A stretch of DNA of 13,293 bases from an uncultured Streptococcus sp. (GTDB lineage Bacteria; Bacillota; Bacilli; Lactobacillales; Streptococcaceae), in assembly GCA_934216185.1 (NCBI GenBank), contig CAKQBM010000041.1, forward strand, positions 1 to 13,293. Reading direction: 5' to 3'. A program made the translations under genes and the position numbers. Under the pieces are notes generated by a model, which made no database searches, was not told the DNA's origin, and saw only the letters and a program-made list of their open reading frames with translations. Below, one piece after another: positions 13,054 to 13,293 of the stretch; position 1 is the first letter of the stretch, and the number at the start of each line of letters is the position of its first letter.

Positions 13054-13293
13054 CTTTAAAAATCCTTCCAAATCACGTTCATGTTGGTACTTAATGGCTG
13101 CAGTTTTGTCTTTTTCAAAGATAGTCTTGGTTAGATCTATCTCGTTGATGGCTGCAATTGCGACGGTGTAGTGAATGACATCAGCCAGTTCTTTTGCTAG
13201 TTCCTCGTTCGAATCTTGAACGCCCTCTTTTCTACCAGAACGACCATTCAAAACCTCAGCTACTTCTCCGACTTCCTCCACTAACTTCATAAA
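13039..13293 (-). CDS. MazG-like nucleotide pyrophosphohydrolase, N-terminus beyond the window
   Basis: At least 84 residues are visible; the frame is still open at the window edge. The visible part has the MazG metal-binding pattern: KLVEEVGEVAEVL (EExxE), then after a 20-residue gap KELADVIHY (ExxD). All four acidic ligands are present. Such small enzymes hydrolyse nucleoside triphosphates or related compounds to monophosphates and act in house-cleaning or stress control. Related streptococcal proteins are about 110 residues, and the codon before the first visible Met encodes Phe in a helix-like context, so I treat that Met as internal and the gene as 5' partial. The C-terminus (KYQHERDLEGFLKGDKS) is complete. 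Confidence 0.85.
   Translation of the reverse strand, partial: FMKLVEEVGEVAEVLNGRSGRKEGVQDSNEELAKELADVIHYTVAIAAINEIDLTKTIFEKDKTAAIKYQHERDLEGFLKGDKS

Overview
The window looks like chromosome of a mitis-group Streptococcus, most likely S. pneumoniae or a very close relative. The evidence is a canonical pneumococcal BOX element (boxA, three 45-bp boxB, boxC), the gor / MacAB-like efflux / metG neighbourhood, the rimM-trmD block followed by small pneumococcal-type genes, low GC, and a Gram-positive lactococcin-972-type bacteriocin locus. No rRNA, tRNA, CRISPR array, IS element or phage gene was seen.

Layout. 1-29 (-) is the first ten codons of metG. 153-3304 (-) is a three-gene MacAB-like efflux operon, membrane fusion protein then ATPase then permease, ending in a clear terminator. 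3305-3596 is a divergent promoter region. It carries a direct repeat matching the ComE-box consensus and a 13-bp palindrome. 3597-4943 (+) is glutathione reductase (gor), followed by a bidirectional terminator.

5109-8850 (-) is an AT-rich cassette between gor and bioY. It has a consensus promoter with an operator-like inverted repeat, a 13-codon minigene with a strong Shine-Dalgarno, a lactococcin-972-family bacteriocin precursor, a weak internal terminator, and three translationally coupled genes (seven-TM bacteriocin-associated permease, its ABC ATPase, and an unrecognised membrane-anchored 166-aa protein). 9039-9575 (+) is the biotin importer gene bioY, with a BirA-like operator over its promoter and a TTG start. 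The BOX element (about 9628-9875) follows and supplies the stop codon of the PC4/YdbC-like gene (9873-10088, -). A small YolD-like protein (10186-10506, +) converges on a stand-alone ATP-cone gene (10536-10874, -). This is followed, in order of increasing coordinate, by trmD and rimM (all -). Upstream of rimM is an alpha/beta-hydrolase gene broken by one in-frame TAA, and the window ends inside a MazG-like pyrophosphohydrolase gene (-).

How the parts work together. The efflux operon and gor face outward from one regulatory region and could respond together to competence or stress signals. The bacteriocin cassette is a self-contained produce-and-protect unit: a Sec-exported peptide plus an ABC system thought to give export or immunity. 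The rimM-trmD-ATP-cone block is housekeeping (ribosome maturation, tRNA m1G37) and appears to be transcribed from the promoter in front of the broken hydrolase. The observations most worth checking are the ComE-type box, the minigene and operator ahead of the bacteriocin, and the in-frame stop upstream of rimM.
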